Source: Sabellastarte sp. h YS-2021
Lineage: Eukaryota; Annelida; Polychaeta; Sabellida; Sabellidae
Reading direction: 5' to 3'
Assembly: GCA_964017235.1 (NCBI GenBank)
Contig: OZ024929.1
Span: 65,009,603-65,073,602, forward strand
DNA: 64,000 nucleotides
A model generated the notes under the pieces. That model was given only the letters and a program-made list of their open reading frames with translations, searched no databases and was not told the DNA's origin. The position numbers and the translations under genes were made by a program. Positions 33,149 through 44,463 of the stretch are shown here, piece by piece. Position 1 is the stretch's first letter. Every line of letters starts with the position of its first letter.

Positions 33149-33311
33149 ATGATGCATTTGGTCGACGTAGTCCTGTTTTTGATAATGAGATCCTTGTGGA
33201 CACAATCAGACAAGCTAGAAATGAAGTAGACAAGGCTATAAACAATACTCTCCGTGATTTATTTGATCATACAAATCCCCGGACACCACAAGATCTTTTA
33301 GCAATATTGCG
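33149..33311 (+). CDS. Candidate internal exon, animal haem peroxidase-like
   Basis: 163 bases flanked by an acceptor (ttatttgtag) and a strong donor (cg|gtgagt), open only in the frame that keeps 2-base phase at both sides. The translation begins DAFGRRSPVF, continues DNEILVDTIRQARNEVDKAI, and ends NPRTPQDLLAILR, spanning about 54 codons. An Ala-Arg-x2-Val-Asp helix followed by a Pro-x2-Leu-Leu-x3-Arg turn resembles the segment just before the catalytic domain in animal haem peroxidases (myeloperoxidase, peroxidasin and peroxinectin types). It is the only stretch here that looks like a conserved host exon. No other exon of the gene was found, so the neighbours would lie outside the window. 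Family assignment is from memory of motifs and moderate. Confidence 0.5.
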
Positions 33312-33407
33312 GTGAGTAATAATATCTTTTTTTCTGCAACATTAGCTCTCATAACTATCTTCAGTTTAGGATAATTATGAACATCCACCTTATGGTGTTT
33401 ATTTAAT
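33312..33407. other. Intron-like spacer after candidate exon
   Basis: 96 bases beginning gtgagtaataatatc, AT-rich, ending at the HINE insertion point (tttaat|t). Consistent with the start of an intron. Confidence 0.4.
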
Positions 33408-34363
33408 TGCATCCACTGGATGCATCCGGTGGATACTTTGGTTTAGCATTCGCTAGGCCGCTTCACATATAGAGATTTTTTACTTTAACACTCTCAGCGG
33501 AAAACTAAATCAGCTGTCTTCATTGGGAAGTGAGCTTCTCTGGGACTGAAATTAGCCTCATTTCTTTGAAAATTATCCACCTTTTTGTACTGGCTGGTTC
33601 TCATAAGTAGAAGGTTGAATCTCTTCATAGGTAATATGTATAACAGATATACATGTCCTCTACATACTTGCAGACATCTGACCTTGAAGCTCTTCATTCA
33701 AGGTCATCCACGGAATGCCAAAGTACCCCACGTAGCGGACTTTAAAAGTGCCTTTAAAATTTGGTATGTGAAACACAACCTATAGGGAATTATGGGCTGA
33801 GAATCTTCTGATGCGGTCAGATTTTACCTTGGGCCCCTCCTTCAAGGTCAAACAAGGACAGTCAAACTTATAAGTGCTTAATAACTCGCTTACTATTGGT
33901 CCTAGAGGTTTACTATTTGAAACCAACATATGGGAAATCATGGGCTGCAAATTGTCTGATGTGGTCAGATTTGACCTTGGGCCCCTCCTTCAAGGTCAAA
34001 GGAGGACAGTCATTTGCTTATAACTCGCTTATTATTGGCCCTAGAGGTTTGCAATGTGAAACCAACTTGTAGGAAGTCATGGGCTGGGAATCTTCTGATG
34101 TCAGATTTGACCTTGGGCCTCTCCTTCAGTGTCAAACGAGGACAGACAAACTTAAAAGTGCTTATAAATTGCTTAATATTGGTGCTATAGGTTTGCAATG
34201 TGAAAGCCAAGTTATAGGAAATCATGGGCTGGGAATTCTCTGATGTGGTCAGATTTGACCTTGGACCTCTCCTTCAAGGTCAAACGATGGTTCACTGGCT
34301 TTGGTGAGTTGTCTAGAAGGTGGATACAAATTTGCATCGGTTGTCCAATGCACTAGGTCTAGT
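33408..34363 (+). mobile_element. HINE family 1 copy, 96 bp after candidate exon
   Basis: Begins tgcatccactggatgcatcc with the terminal palindrome partly preserved. Leader, about four 147-base units (subtype gcaatgtgaaacc), and a 3' end gcatcggttgtccaatgc then actaggtctagt. Flanks tttaat|taaatc fit a T|T target. Confidence 0.85.
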
Positions 34364-34478
34364 TAAATCTAATGTGATTAAATTCTGGGTCAGTGTAAAT
34401 CCAATATGGAAACAACAGTTATATGAAAATGCAAAAGACTTTCATGGGAAGACTGTGTCTGGTTTTGTAACATGTTAC
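34364..34478. other. Short unique spacer
   Basis: 115 bases between a HINE and a DIRS left terminus; no feature recognised. Confidence 0.4.
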
Positions 34479-34879
34479 TTTTAATGCGCTGCAATAGCTT
34501 ACCATGTGGTCCTAAATTCTGTCTCAGATTGCTGCCAGCTATTATGGCCTACTCAAGAAAAACGAGCATAATACTAGAGTGATGCCTTTATATCGAGGTG
34601 ACCTAGCTAGTGACTTATGTCTTTCCTTCTTCTCTTTGGCCGCCATGTTGCCTCAAAGCACTGAATATTGTTCTCAATTTTTATTTTTTACTGTGGATAT
34701 ACATATTGTTGGATGTTAAAATTCATGCAGTTCTTTTATTATTTTTCATAACATTTGATGTTATATTTTATTTTTTGACAGGTAAAGTAGATTTCCTTAT
34801 TTTTGGTTCCATTTGTCATATCAGACTTGAATTAGACAAGCCATCACATCGTCCAAAGTATCAAACCCCAATAAACCTC

Positions 34880-35100
34880 GCTCAATGAAGTGTTGTCACT
34901 TCTGTTTTGATTTTGACCTGCACAATTATTGCTCCACCTCCAGAGAGGCAGGTTAAGGCAATGATGCCTGTATAACTGGCAACAGGCCTTGTCTTTTGTA
35001 TAGTTCTTTTTCTGAAGAACAGTTGTGTAAGATTGCGAATCGGAAAAGATACATACAGAATTGTCAGAATCTAAAGAAATTATTGGGTGATCCTGAAATG
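34880..35100 (+). pseudogene. DIRS gag N-terminal remnant (copy 6)
   Basis: Encodes MKCCHFCFDFDLHNYCSTSR, matching the Cys/His cluster of intact gag starts, then EAG, a stop, and SFSEEQLCKIANRKRYIQN, equivalent to SFTDDQMKKIQHRKRYLKK in the copy at 49605. The rest of gag is deleted. Confidence 0.7.
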
Positions 35101-35249
35101 GGGCATATATTTTCTGTCCCTCATGAAGAGTTAGAAAAAAACTGCACAGCAGTTCTATTCTTTTCCCCCAAAAGCCTAACATTTAGGTTTGGAGGACTTA
35201 TCATTGAAAACCTCCAACCTCTGGTACTGTACTCAAAGAAGAAAATAGA

Positions 35250-36440
35250 ATAATCGTTGGGCACCCAATCAACAGAATGGTCACTGCATCCACAGGTATT
35301 CAAACACATCTGCCAATAGTGGTTCACTCCTCATGTACACCTATTTGCCACTCGTATGAACCACAAGCTTCTGCTGTATGTATCTCCAGTTCCAGACCAA
35401 CATGCTTGGGACATAGATGCTCTGAACATAAATTGGTTGGATCTCTTTACCTATGCTTACCCTCCTATGGCTCTCCTTCATAAGGTGATCCAGAAAATTT
35501 GGCGATGCAATTGCCTCATTTCCAGCCCCAGGCTGACCAGGGATGCCCTGGTTTGGGGACCTAGTGCAGCTCTCAACGGAGATCCCACTCCGACTTCCAG
35601 TATCAACAACACTTTTCAAACAGTCTCACAACCAAGTGTTCCACAATAACCCACAACATCTGAACCTACATAGACAACTCCAAGAACAAGGCTTCTCTGA
35701 GGAAGTGGCAGAGAAAATTGCTGTCCCTCAAAGATCATCAACACATCAACAACAACCATCTACAAGTCAAAATGGGCCCTATTTGAGAGCTGGTGCAGAG
35801 AAAATTTGGTAGATTTCTCCATTCCTTCTGTGAAGCAAGTGTTAGACTTTTCATGTACCTGTACCAAGACTTAAACAGGGGCCCATCAACCATTGATGGT
35901 TATAGGACTACCCTTGTTGACACTTTAGGCCCAGCGGGTCTCCCTATCTCTCAAAGCTCAAACCTTAACAGGTTACTTTCTAGCTTTCACAGAGATCAAG
36001 CCAAGAGTTCCAGAACATTCCCAAGTGGAATCTTTCCCTTGTACTTAATGAGCTCACACAGACCTCAAACATCTTACCCTTAAAACTGCTTTCTTGCTAG
36101 CCTTGGCCTCTGGCAAGTGCCGCAGTGAAATCCATGCCTGGGTAGCAAACAAAGTGTCCAATTTAGGCCAATGGGAAAAGTTAGCCCTTTTCCCCTCTTC
36201 AGATTTTATAGCCAAAAACCAGCTAGCAAGACAAGGTTCTCAAAGTGTGTCTCCAGTGACTATCCCTGCTTTGACTATCATCGTGGATAGACAATTCAAA
36301 GAAGACAAGAATCAGAGCCAAATGACGAAATCATGCAAGCTTGACACTAGACAGCTCACAATACTTTCACAAATTTTTACCTAAAAGACCTGACTTGGTC
36401 AGACAAAGACAACAATATGTACCTGGGTCCACTAGTAGCA
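35250..36440 (+). pseudogene. DIRS methyltransferase-like and recombinase remnants (copy 6)
   Basis: Starts at the end of RNase H (QSTEWSLHPQVFKHICQ). One frame continues as the methyltransferase-like region (LLYVSPVPDQHAWDIDALNI, LFTYAYPPMALLHKVIQ). The other is the recombinase N-terminus. Recombinase box I is intact (LALASGKCRSEIHAW, 36094-36140). The segment with the His-x2-Arg pair is deleted, and KSCKLDTRQLTILSQIFT is a frameshifted C-terminus. Inactive. Confidence 0.75.
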
Positions 36441-36622
36441 GCTCAACAAGTCTTAGACCCTTCCCCTCAGACTAGTCATCCTCAGAGGAAAGAAAAGGGG
36501 GCACATCAGCTGTAACCAAGTCTTCCACAATCTAACACCCAGGGTCTTCTGGTATATGTCTACCCACTCAGAATATCTGGTAAGATCTAATTTATCTTCT
36601 TTATTGTTGTATAATGTATAAT

Positions 36623-38571
36623 TGTATCTATGGATTTCGCTTCGTTACGCCCACGCCGCCGCTGCAGTGTGTAGAGAGATTTCACCGTTACCGCTCTAAT
36701 GAAAAAAATATTATAGCTAGCCTTCTCATATTTGCAGGATATATTCATAACCATAAAATCTTGCCTGGGAATATTTTTGGCCTCATTTTGAAAAACAAGA
36801 TGGCCGCCACGGTTGTTTCTATGTCAGTCATAAAAAGTGCTTATATCTCCCTTATTATTGGTCCCAGAGTTTTGGGATGGTAAACCAACCTATAGGAAAT
36901 CATGGGCTGGGAATCTTTTGGTGTGGTCATATTTGACCTTGGACCCCTCCTTCAAGGTCAAACGAATATACCCAAACTTAAAAGTGCTTATAATTCGCTT
37001 ATTATTGGTCGTACAGGTTTGGGATGTTAAACCAACATATAGGAAATCATGGGCTGGGAATCTTTTGATGTGGTCAGATTTGACCTTGGGCCTCTTGTTC
37101 AAGGTCAAACGAGGATAGCCAAACTTAAAAGTGCTTATAACTCACTTATTATTGGTCCTAGAGGTTTGGGATGGTAAACCAACCTATGGGAAATCATGGG
37201 CTGGGAATCTTGTGGTGTGGTGGGATTTGACCTTGGGCCCCTCCTTCAAGGTCAAATGAGGATAGGCAAACTTAAAAGTGCTTATAACTCGCTTATTATT
37301 GGTCCCAGAGGTTTGGGATGGTAAACCAACGTATAGGAAATCATGGCCTGGGAATCTTTTGGTGTGGTGGGATTTGACCTTGGTCCCTTCCTTCAAGGTC
37401 AAACGAGGATAGCCAAACTTAAAAGTGCTTATAACTCACTTATTATTGGTCCTAGAGGTTTGGGATGGTAAACCAACCTATAGGAAATCATGGGCGCGGA
37501 ATCTTTTGGTGTGATCAGATTTGACCTTGGGCCCCTCCTTCAAGGTCAAACGAGGATAGGCAAACTTAAAAGTACTTATAACTCGCTTATTGTTGGTCCT
37601 AGAGGTTTGGGATGTGAAACCAAGCTATAGGAATCATGGGCTGGGAATCTTTTTGTGTGGTCAGGTTTGACCTTGGGCCCCTCCTTCAAGGTCAAACAAG
37701 GATAGCCAAATTCAAAAGTGCTTATAACTCGCTTATTATTGGTCCTAGAGTTTTGCAATGTTAAACCTACTTGTAAGAACTCATGAGCTGTGAAACTTTT
37801 GATGTCTTCAGATTTGACTTGGGTTCCTCCTTTAAGGTCAAACGAGGATAGACCAATTTAAAAGTGCTTTTAGCTCACTTATTATTGGTCCTAGAGGGTT
37901 TGCAATATGAAACCAACATATGGGAAACCATAAGCTAGGAATCTTCTGATGTGGTTAGATTTGGCCTTGGGCCCTGTTTAGAGGTATACAGTTATAAGTA
38001 GAGACTTTGGGAAAGGCTAAGACAGTTGTAAAGTGGAGAAAAAATACAGATGTTAAATATATCAGTTTATTGGAATGACCTCCTCTTGAACTCTAAGATC
38101 TTTTTATAAAGGTAAAGAGCAGTAGTTAAATCTTGGGAACAAAACCATATACATGTGCCTTTATATATGTGTGTCTGTGATTATACAATAAAATAGAAAG
38201 ATATAACTTTTATATAACTATCTTGACTTGTAGTTGAAAATATATACATCAGAACTATAAACATGGTGTCAGGTGTGATCTAGTGAAGTAGCTGCTCAAC
38301 ACATAAAGGAGATTGACCAAGGGACATCTGAGGAAGTGGTACACTTCAACAAGCAGGAGAAGGCTAACAGAAGTCCAGCAAAAAGTCTCTACTTATAACT
38401 GTGTTCCTCTAAACAGGCCCCTCCTTCAAGGTCAAATGAGGGTAGCCAAACTTAAAACTGCTTACAACTCGCTTATTTTTGAAAAATACTGTTTATCTTC
38501 AAAACCGTGTTAGTTGTCCTTTTCCGGTGGATACATCTTGCATCTGGTCACAGATGCGTCCTTGGTCTAGT
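36623..38571 (+). mobile_element. HINE family 1 copy, long repeat block, with insertion
   Basis: Starts tgtatctatggatttcgctt with a degraded palindrome. The leader has aagatggccgcc, followed by about eight 147-base units (cttataa at 36987, 37134, 37281, 37428). The 3' end has ccggtggatac, the hairpin gcatctg-gtca-cagatgc and gtccttggtctagt. A 441-base element (37975-38415) sits in one of the last units. The target is the DIRS copy 6 3' UTR. Confidence 0.85.
37975..38415 (+). mobile_element. Small LTR-like element with inverted end, 5-bp duplication
   Basis: The 441-base insert is flanked by ggccc at 37970-37974 and 38416-38420; removing one copy restores the 147-bp unit. Its first 289 bases (37975-38263) look like an LTR: they start tgttta, end taaaca, and contain a TATA-like run and an aataaa. 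Directly after comes tggtgtcaggtgtgatc, which resembles a tRNA-Leu-type primer binding site. Instead of a second LTR, the 3' end is an inverted copy of the first 34 bases, with two or three mismatches. Noncoding. Confidence 0.65.
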
Positions 38572-39249
38572 TTATACATAAAATCTACATATCGCTGACA
38601 CTTTCAACAGAGCATAGATAAAGATAACATATATGAGCATATATGAGCATTTCTTCATGCATTGACTAAAACAGGGGGAGAGGGGGTGTTGGGGGAGACA
38701 CATTAACTATTGATTTATCCCTTATCAGCATATACCCAGTGGACCAATTCTCTGGCTACTCACCAAAGACTGGCAATTATATATAAATAGAAATGAGCAT
38801 TATTCATAAATAGGCTTGTGGGAACATTGACCTTTTATTTACTCATTGGGATAGATGTGTTCAGAGCATTGTGTCATAAACTTCTTGCCTTTCTAAAGGC
38901 TCAAATTTTACTACACCTTTTTTCTAAAATGTAAATAGATATATGGCATTTATAAAGCACTGTTACTCTTTAATTAAGTAGTTTTATGGTGTAACTTTCA
39001 ACCTATTATAAGTATTGATGCTTTATGCATTGTGAGCCTTAGCCTTTATTCAATTAACTTCAATTTTTCTTTCATGTTAATGCATAAACTTCTACAATTT
39101 ATTCAATTAACTTCAATTTTTCTTTCATGTTAATACATAAACTTCCACACTGTCTGCTTAACTTTCACTTCTTCTCTCAGTGCTGCATGTTTTTATTTGT
39201 TACACTGCTTTTGTTAGCAAAAACATTTTCTAGCTCTGTTCTTGTCAGT
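38572..39249. other. Unclassified AT-rich spacer
   Basis: Contains a G-rich patch (gggggagagggggtgttggg at about 38673) and a 54-base tandem duplication around 39050-39150 (caatttttctttcatgttaa twice). No gene recognised. Confidence 0.4.
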
Positions 39250-40320
39250 CAAGTGGCAGAAATGACCCTTCTTCATCCCAGTCTTGGAGAGACCAGATGT
39301 CACAGCTCACAACTGGTGAAGGACAGAAAATAGAGTTCCTTCTCTAGGCACCCGTAAAACCCTCAGGGCATTTGGCCCTGTCAAATGCAGGAAGCGTCCT
39401 TATGGGGGATGCTCCATTCTTAGCTGTAACCATTCGTCTTCTTGAAGCAGGAGGAACTCAAGTAGCAGAGGCAAATAAGGTCATTTCTGACCTCACTATA
39501 GGGTCAGATGGTGTGGAAACCCCTCTTCCCAATCACTTCCCAGCGTCAACAGTCCACCAGTAGGAGGCCTCCATTCTTTCAGGAGAGATTGACTAAAAAA
39601 AGTGTTTAAACAATGTGTTAAACATTACTTCGAATGGTCACGTTCTACTTTTCAACACAAAACCATGTTAGCCAGATTTTCCCTGGTCAGATCAGGATAC
39701 AAGGCCCACCAGAAATATCAATCTCTGGCCCCTTCTCTCCAGTCTCTCCTAACTAAGAACGCAATTGAAAGGGCGGAAAAGAAAGGTCTTGAGTTTTTAT
39801 ACTGGCCTGTTTCTAGTTCCAAGCCTCATCAAGATAGAAGCTAGCCATAGACCATGAGCAGGCTCAACACTGTTCTAATAGCGGGAAAGTTCAAATGGAA
39901 TCACCACAGTCCATCAGGGCCTCTCTGGTCCCAGGGGAATGGGTATCCTCGATTAACCTCTTAGATCCCTATCTTGACATCCCCTTCCACCCAGCTTCAA
40001 GGAAGTACCTTTGGTTCACCCAGAGGTCTCCAATTCACCTCTCTATTCCCTTTGGCCAGCTATGGCCCCACAGGCATTCACAGTGATTGTGAAAAAAGTG
40101 AATCTTACGGCTCTTTCTAGATGAGTCAGATTTCACCCAGACTTTTAGCTTATCAAGGCCCAATCTCAAGAAGAGGTACAACTAAACACACAGATTGTGG
40201 TGAACCTAACCAGTCTTTGGGGTGGATAGTCAATCAAGAGAAATCTGAACTAACACCCACTCAGGTGTTTCGGTCTTGGGCTACGAATACGACTTAGTTT
40301 CAGCTCTTGTAAAGCCCCCT
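39250..40320 (+). pseudogene. DIRS gag end and RT remnant (copy 7), heavily decayed
   Basis: Begins with VAEMTLLHPSLGETR, equivalent to the gag stretch AEMTLLQPQLGETRR near 51420. It then has the gag-RT junction and RT N-terminus (FKQCVKHYFEWSRS, SLLTKNAIERAEKK, SSKPHQD). RT segments with many stops follow: SLVPGEWVSS, then SLGWIVNQEKSELTPTQVF. Neither catalytic box survives. No termini are present; both ends are deletion breakpoints. Confidence 0.7.
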
Positions 40321-40680
40321 TCTTGCTTTTTAAGGTCATTTCTATGATCCGAAATGGATCCAATTCTCGCTTCTTCCTTGACGCCAACCACCCTGTCCCA
40401 ATCCACAATATCACAAAGTCCAATTCTTTGTATTTCACAGTTTATCATCAAAAGTAAAATAATTCCCTGAAATTCTATGAAACGTTATTGAAATATGCTT
40501 TGTGCATATTCAGACCTTGTGATAATGGCTTTTTGTCCCCTTTCTTACTATTCAAGGTAAATTCTTTGACCCTAAATGGGTCAGAAGTGATCAGTAGTTG
40601 ATGTCATCTTAAGAAATATATTAACTGAAATTGATATATAGATTTGATTATGATGAACATTTATGCAATGGACAAAAAAA
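40321..40680. other. Spacer with two similar gccccctttctt phrases
   Basis: AT-rich; ttcttgctttttaaggtcat ... ccgaaatggatcc and cccctttcttactattcaag ... ccctaaatgggtc are related, suggesting an old duplication of about 230 bases. No coding content. Confidence 0.35.
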
Positions 40681-42085
40681 TTGTTCCTTATAAAATTTCA
40701 TTATATACCCAGACGAAAGTCAGGGATATATTGGATTCTGGTCCATCACGCAGCCGCCTTAGAAATTTCCTTGTGTACGTGATAACTCAAAAACAGATCG
40801 GTATTTTTTTTTCAAACTTGGTACACATGTTGAGGATGCCCAAAGGAAGATCCCCATTTTAAGGTGACCTTAAACTCACAATAATAAAGAAGTTATGGCC
40901 ACCTTAAGGTCAGAAATTTGACTTTTGGCCACTTAGAGCCCTCTATGTTACAAACTATGAGGCTCATCTGGCTAAAATTTTACCCAAGAATACATTAATA
41001 TATTCTCAGTACATATGCCGAAAATCAAGACTTAAAGTTGAGGATAAAATTGTGTTTGAGGCCCATAAAGACCCCACTTAGGGATTTTTTGCTACATTTT
41101 TCACATATTTTGCCCTATAATTTGGAAGTAGTAATTCTGATGAGTCTCAAACTGCACTAGGTATAACTTTTATATGTAATCCTTGTCTGTGAAAAACTTA
41201 AGGGCTGTAGGTTTAACTATAAGGTCGACTTAAAGTCTCAAAATTGCCCTCACAGACCCAATTTATGGACTTTTTGCCACTTTCGAGCACTGTAGCTTTC
41301 AAACTATGTCTCTCATATAGGTGAAATATCATCTGGGAATATATTAATATGTTCTCTTTACATGTGCCACTTAAGTGTCCCTTTTTCAACATTTTCCATA
41401 TATTTGGCCCTATTACTTGGAAATAGTGAGCCCAAAAAGTCTCAAACTGTATTAGATATAAGTTCTATGTGTAATATTTGTGTGTGACAAATTTGAAATC
41501 TGAAGCTTTAATTTTAAGGTCACATTGAGGTCTCAAAAATGTCCACAGATACCCATTTTATGGATTTTTTGCCACTTTTAAGCCCTATAGCTGTAAAACT
41601 ATGTGACTGATAGAGCTGAAATCTCATCTGGGAATATATTAATATGTTCTTTTCATGTGCCAGAAATAAAGGCTTTAAATAGACATCTAACCTGTGTATT
41701 AGGACCATAAACGCCCACCCAAGTGACCCTTTTTTGGGCATTTTTCACATTATTTGCACTATAACTTGCAAATGGTAAGTCAGAAAAGTCTCAAACTGTA
41801 TTAGAAACTTTAATTTTAAAGTCATATTGAGGTCTCTGAAAGCCCCACAAAGACCCAATATTTGGACTTTTTGCCACTTTTAAGCCCTGTGGCTGTCAAA
41901 CTATGTGACTGATAGAGCTGAAATTTCATCTGGGACTATATTTAAATTATTATGTTCTCTTTACATGTGCCAAAAATCAAGGCTTAAGTAGACATTTAAC
42001 TTGTGTATGAGGACCATAGACGCCCACCCAAGTGACCTTTTTAAACATTTTTCATATATTTTTCCCTGTAATTTCAAAAAGGTAA
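40681..42085. repeat. 300-350-bp tandem array, left part
   Basis: Recurring phrases at about 300-350-base spacing: gccctatagctntnaaactatgtg, gaaatctcatctgggaatat, attaatatgttctcttta, gtgacaaatttgaaatctg and ttaattttaaggtcac. The array resumes at 43512-44073 after T-rich sequence and a HINE. Confidence 0.8.
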
Positions 42086-42260
42086 GTGTGACAAGTTGCA
42101 AACTGGGGAACCTTTTAAAAACATTTTAACCTTTTTTGACTGAAAAAACCTTTTTTCTCATTTTTTTCAAGAAAAACCTTTTTTTTAAGCTGAAAAATGG
42201 CGTGAAAACCTTTTTTAGCCTTTTTTTCAAGCTGAAACCTTTTTTTCCCAGCAGTTAAAT
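42086..42260. repeat. Low-complexity aacctttttt block
   Basis: About eight irregular copies of aaaaccttttttt spaced by cattttt, ctgaaaa and caagctgaaa. Strong purine/pyrimidine strand bias; it may form unusual DNA structure or be a decayed minisatellite. Confidence 0.7.
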
Positions 42261-42619
42261 TTGTCGATAAAGATTTAATTAATTGTCCATACATTTAATG
42301 TGTATATAGCTATAATTAAGTGTTTCAGAATGTTTGACTTCTCATCAGACCAAACATTGAAGTTGACATTGTTGTACCAAAAAAATGTTTTGTCTAAGAG
42401 TTAACAGTCTAAAACAGTAGTAATCAGTCACTAGAACATTTATACATTCTAGACTATGAAAGCTAAGAGTCTGTGGTAGAAAGACTAAAAAGTAGGAAGG
42501 TATATATTTGTTATAGCCTCAGATGAAAATCAGGGATATACTGGTTTTATGTCCGTCTTGCTGCTGTGTACGTTGTCATTGTGTGCCCGATAGCTCAAAA
42601 ACACTTTCATAGATTTTAT
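42261..42619. other. AT-rich spacer; final part repeats 40720 region
   Basis: Bases about 42520-42619 (gatgaaaatcagggatatac ... gatagctcaaaaacactttc) match 40715-40815 (cgaaagtcagggatatattg ... gataactcaaaaacagatcg), so the array unit restarts here. The earlier part shows nothing recognisable. Confidence 0.5.
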
Positions 42620-43511
42620 TGTATCCACCGGAGGCATCCGGTGGATACTTTGGTTTAGCGTTCGCTACGCCGCTGCCGCTGCATGTAGAGAGATTTTCGG
42701 CGTTAACGCTCTAAGTGAAAAACTACATCAGCTAGGTTCACCAAATTTGCAGGATATCTTCATTGGGGGTAAGCTTCTCTGGGAAGGAAATTAGCCTCAT
42801 TCTGAAAAACAAGATGGCCGCCGCATGCATTTCTTTGAAAATTATCTACATTTTTCTACTGGCTGTTTCTCATAGGTAGAAGGTTGAATGTCTTCATAGG
42901 TGATATGTATAACAGATATATATGTCCTCTACAACCTTGCAGACGTTTGACCTTGAAGCTCTTAATTCAAGGTCATCCACAGAGTGCCAAAGTAACCCAC
43001 ATAGCGGACTTTAAAAGTGCTTATATCTCCCTTATTATTGGTCCTAGAGGTTTGCAATGTGAAACCAACCTATAGGAAATCATGTGCTGCGAATCTTTTG
43101 ATGTGGTCAGATTTGACCTTGGACCCCTCCTTCAAGGTCAAACGAGGATAGCCAAACTTAAAAGTGCTTATAACTCGCTTATTATTGGTCCTAGAGGTTT
43201 GGGATGGTAAACCAACCTATAGGAAATCATGGGCTGGGAATCTTCTGGTGTGGTCGGATTTGACCTTGGGCCCCTCCTTCAAGGTCAAACGAGGACAGCC
43301 AAACTTAAAAGGGTTTATAACTCGTTTATTATTGATCCTAGAGGTTTGCAATGTGAAACCAACTTGCAGGATATTGTGGGCTGGGAATCTTCTGATGTCA
43401 GATTTGACCTTTGGCCCCTCCTTCAAGGTCAAACGATGGTTCACTGGCTTTGGTGAGTTGTCTTTCCGGTGGATACAGATTTGCATCGGTTCTCCGATGT
43501 GTAGGTCTAGT
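42620..43511 (+). mobile_element. HINE family 1, compact complete copy
   Basis: The cleanest copy: 892 bases. 5' palindrome (tgtatccaccgg, aggcat loop, ccggtggatac), leader with gcgttcgctacgccgctgcc, about three 147-base units. The 3' part has ccggtggatac at 43466-43476 (reverse complement of the 5' arm), the hairpin gcatcgg-ttct-ccgatgt and gtaggtctagt. The flanks tttat|ttaggcttggcacat correspond to an undisturbed paralogue at 40815-40835. Confidence 0.9.
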
Positions 43512-44073
43512 TTAGGCTTGGCACATACATGCATTTGGATAAGGAAAGGAACTCTATCTTATAGGTAACCTTAAACTCCAAATAATACAGAGGTTATGGT
43601 CACCTTAATGTCAGAAATGGACCTTTAGCCACTCGATGCCCTCAAGGTCATTAACTATGTTGCTCATATGGCTAAAATTTTATCTGAATGTACATTAATA
43701 TATTCTTCTTGCATATGTAAAAAATCAAGAATTTATTTTGTGCTTAAATATGTGTTTGAGACCTCACTTGGTGGATATTTTTTACATTTTTCACATATTT
43801 TACCCTGTAATTTGGAAATGGTAATTCTGATGAATCTCAGACTGTACTAGATATGACTGTTATATGTAATCTTTCTGCAAAATTTGAGGTCTGTAGCTTT
43901 AATTTTAAGGTCACCTTAAGGTCTCAAAAAGTGTCCACCGGACCCATTATGTGACTTTTTGGCCACTTTAAGCCCTATAACTCTAAAACTATGTGATTCA
44001 TCTTAAATCTAATCTGAGAGTATATTTATATAGTCTTTTTATATGTGTCAAAAATTAAGGCTTTAACTTGACA
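43512..44073. repeat. 300-350-bp tandem array, right part
   Basis: Continues the array of 40681-42085 (taaccttaaactccaaataa, tatgttgctcatatggctaa, gaatctcagactgtactag). Ends at the DIRS left terminus. Confidence 0.8.
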
Positions 44074-44463
44074 TTTTATTACGCTACAATAGCTTACCAT
44101 GTGGGACTCAATGCTGTTCTCGGATGGCCACAAGGCATCATGGCCAACGTCTAAGAAAAATAGACATTTATAGTTGGCCGTAGCCTCTCGTTGTCATCAC
44201 GTGATAACTTCTGACCAATCGCTCTACTTTCTCATTGGCCACGTTGAACTGGTAGCTTTCTGTAAATTATACAGACATTTTCATTTATATCTCAGCTTTT
44301 ACGTATTGTTGGAGGTTTATTTTTGGTTATTTCTTTTATTATATAACATGGATTATTCTGTAAAATTTCTGTTTTGACAGGATAAGTATATTTCTTATTT
44401 TCGTGTGTTTTGAGTTTTCCTCGGTTCAGGCTTTTTACATCTACGTCTTTTATTGCGTTTAAA

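Larger units (their letters stand above)
34479..36622 (+). mobile_element. DIRS-A copy 6, internally deleted
   Basis: Left terminus ttttaatgcgctgcaatagc at 34479, leader, gag start remnant (34850-35100), then a deletion straight to the end of RNase H at about 35250. Methyltransferase-like and recombinase remnants run to 36440, then the 3' UTR. A HINE enters the 3' UTR at 36623 and no ICR or right terminus is seen after it. Confidence 0.75.

Noticed and set aside
34610..34888. 92-codon ORF with hydrophobic segments as a host exon
   Set aside because: It lies in the DIRS leader conserved among copies; no splice structure and not open in other copies.
37975..38415. Ordinary MITE
   Set aside because: Terminal inverted repeats fit, but the 5-bp duplication, internal tgttta...taaaca unit and primer-site-like sequence after it fit an LTR-derived origin better; kept as LTR-like with moderate confidence.
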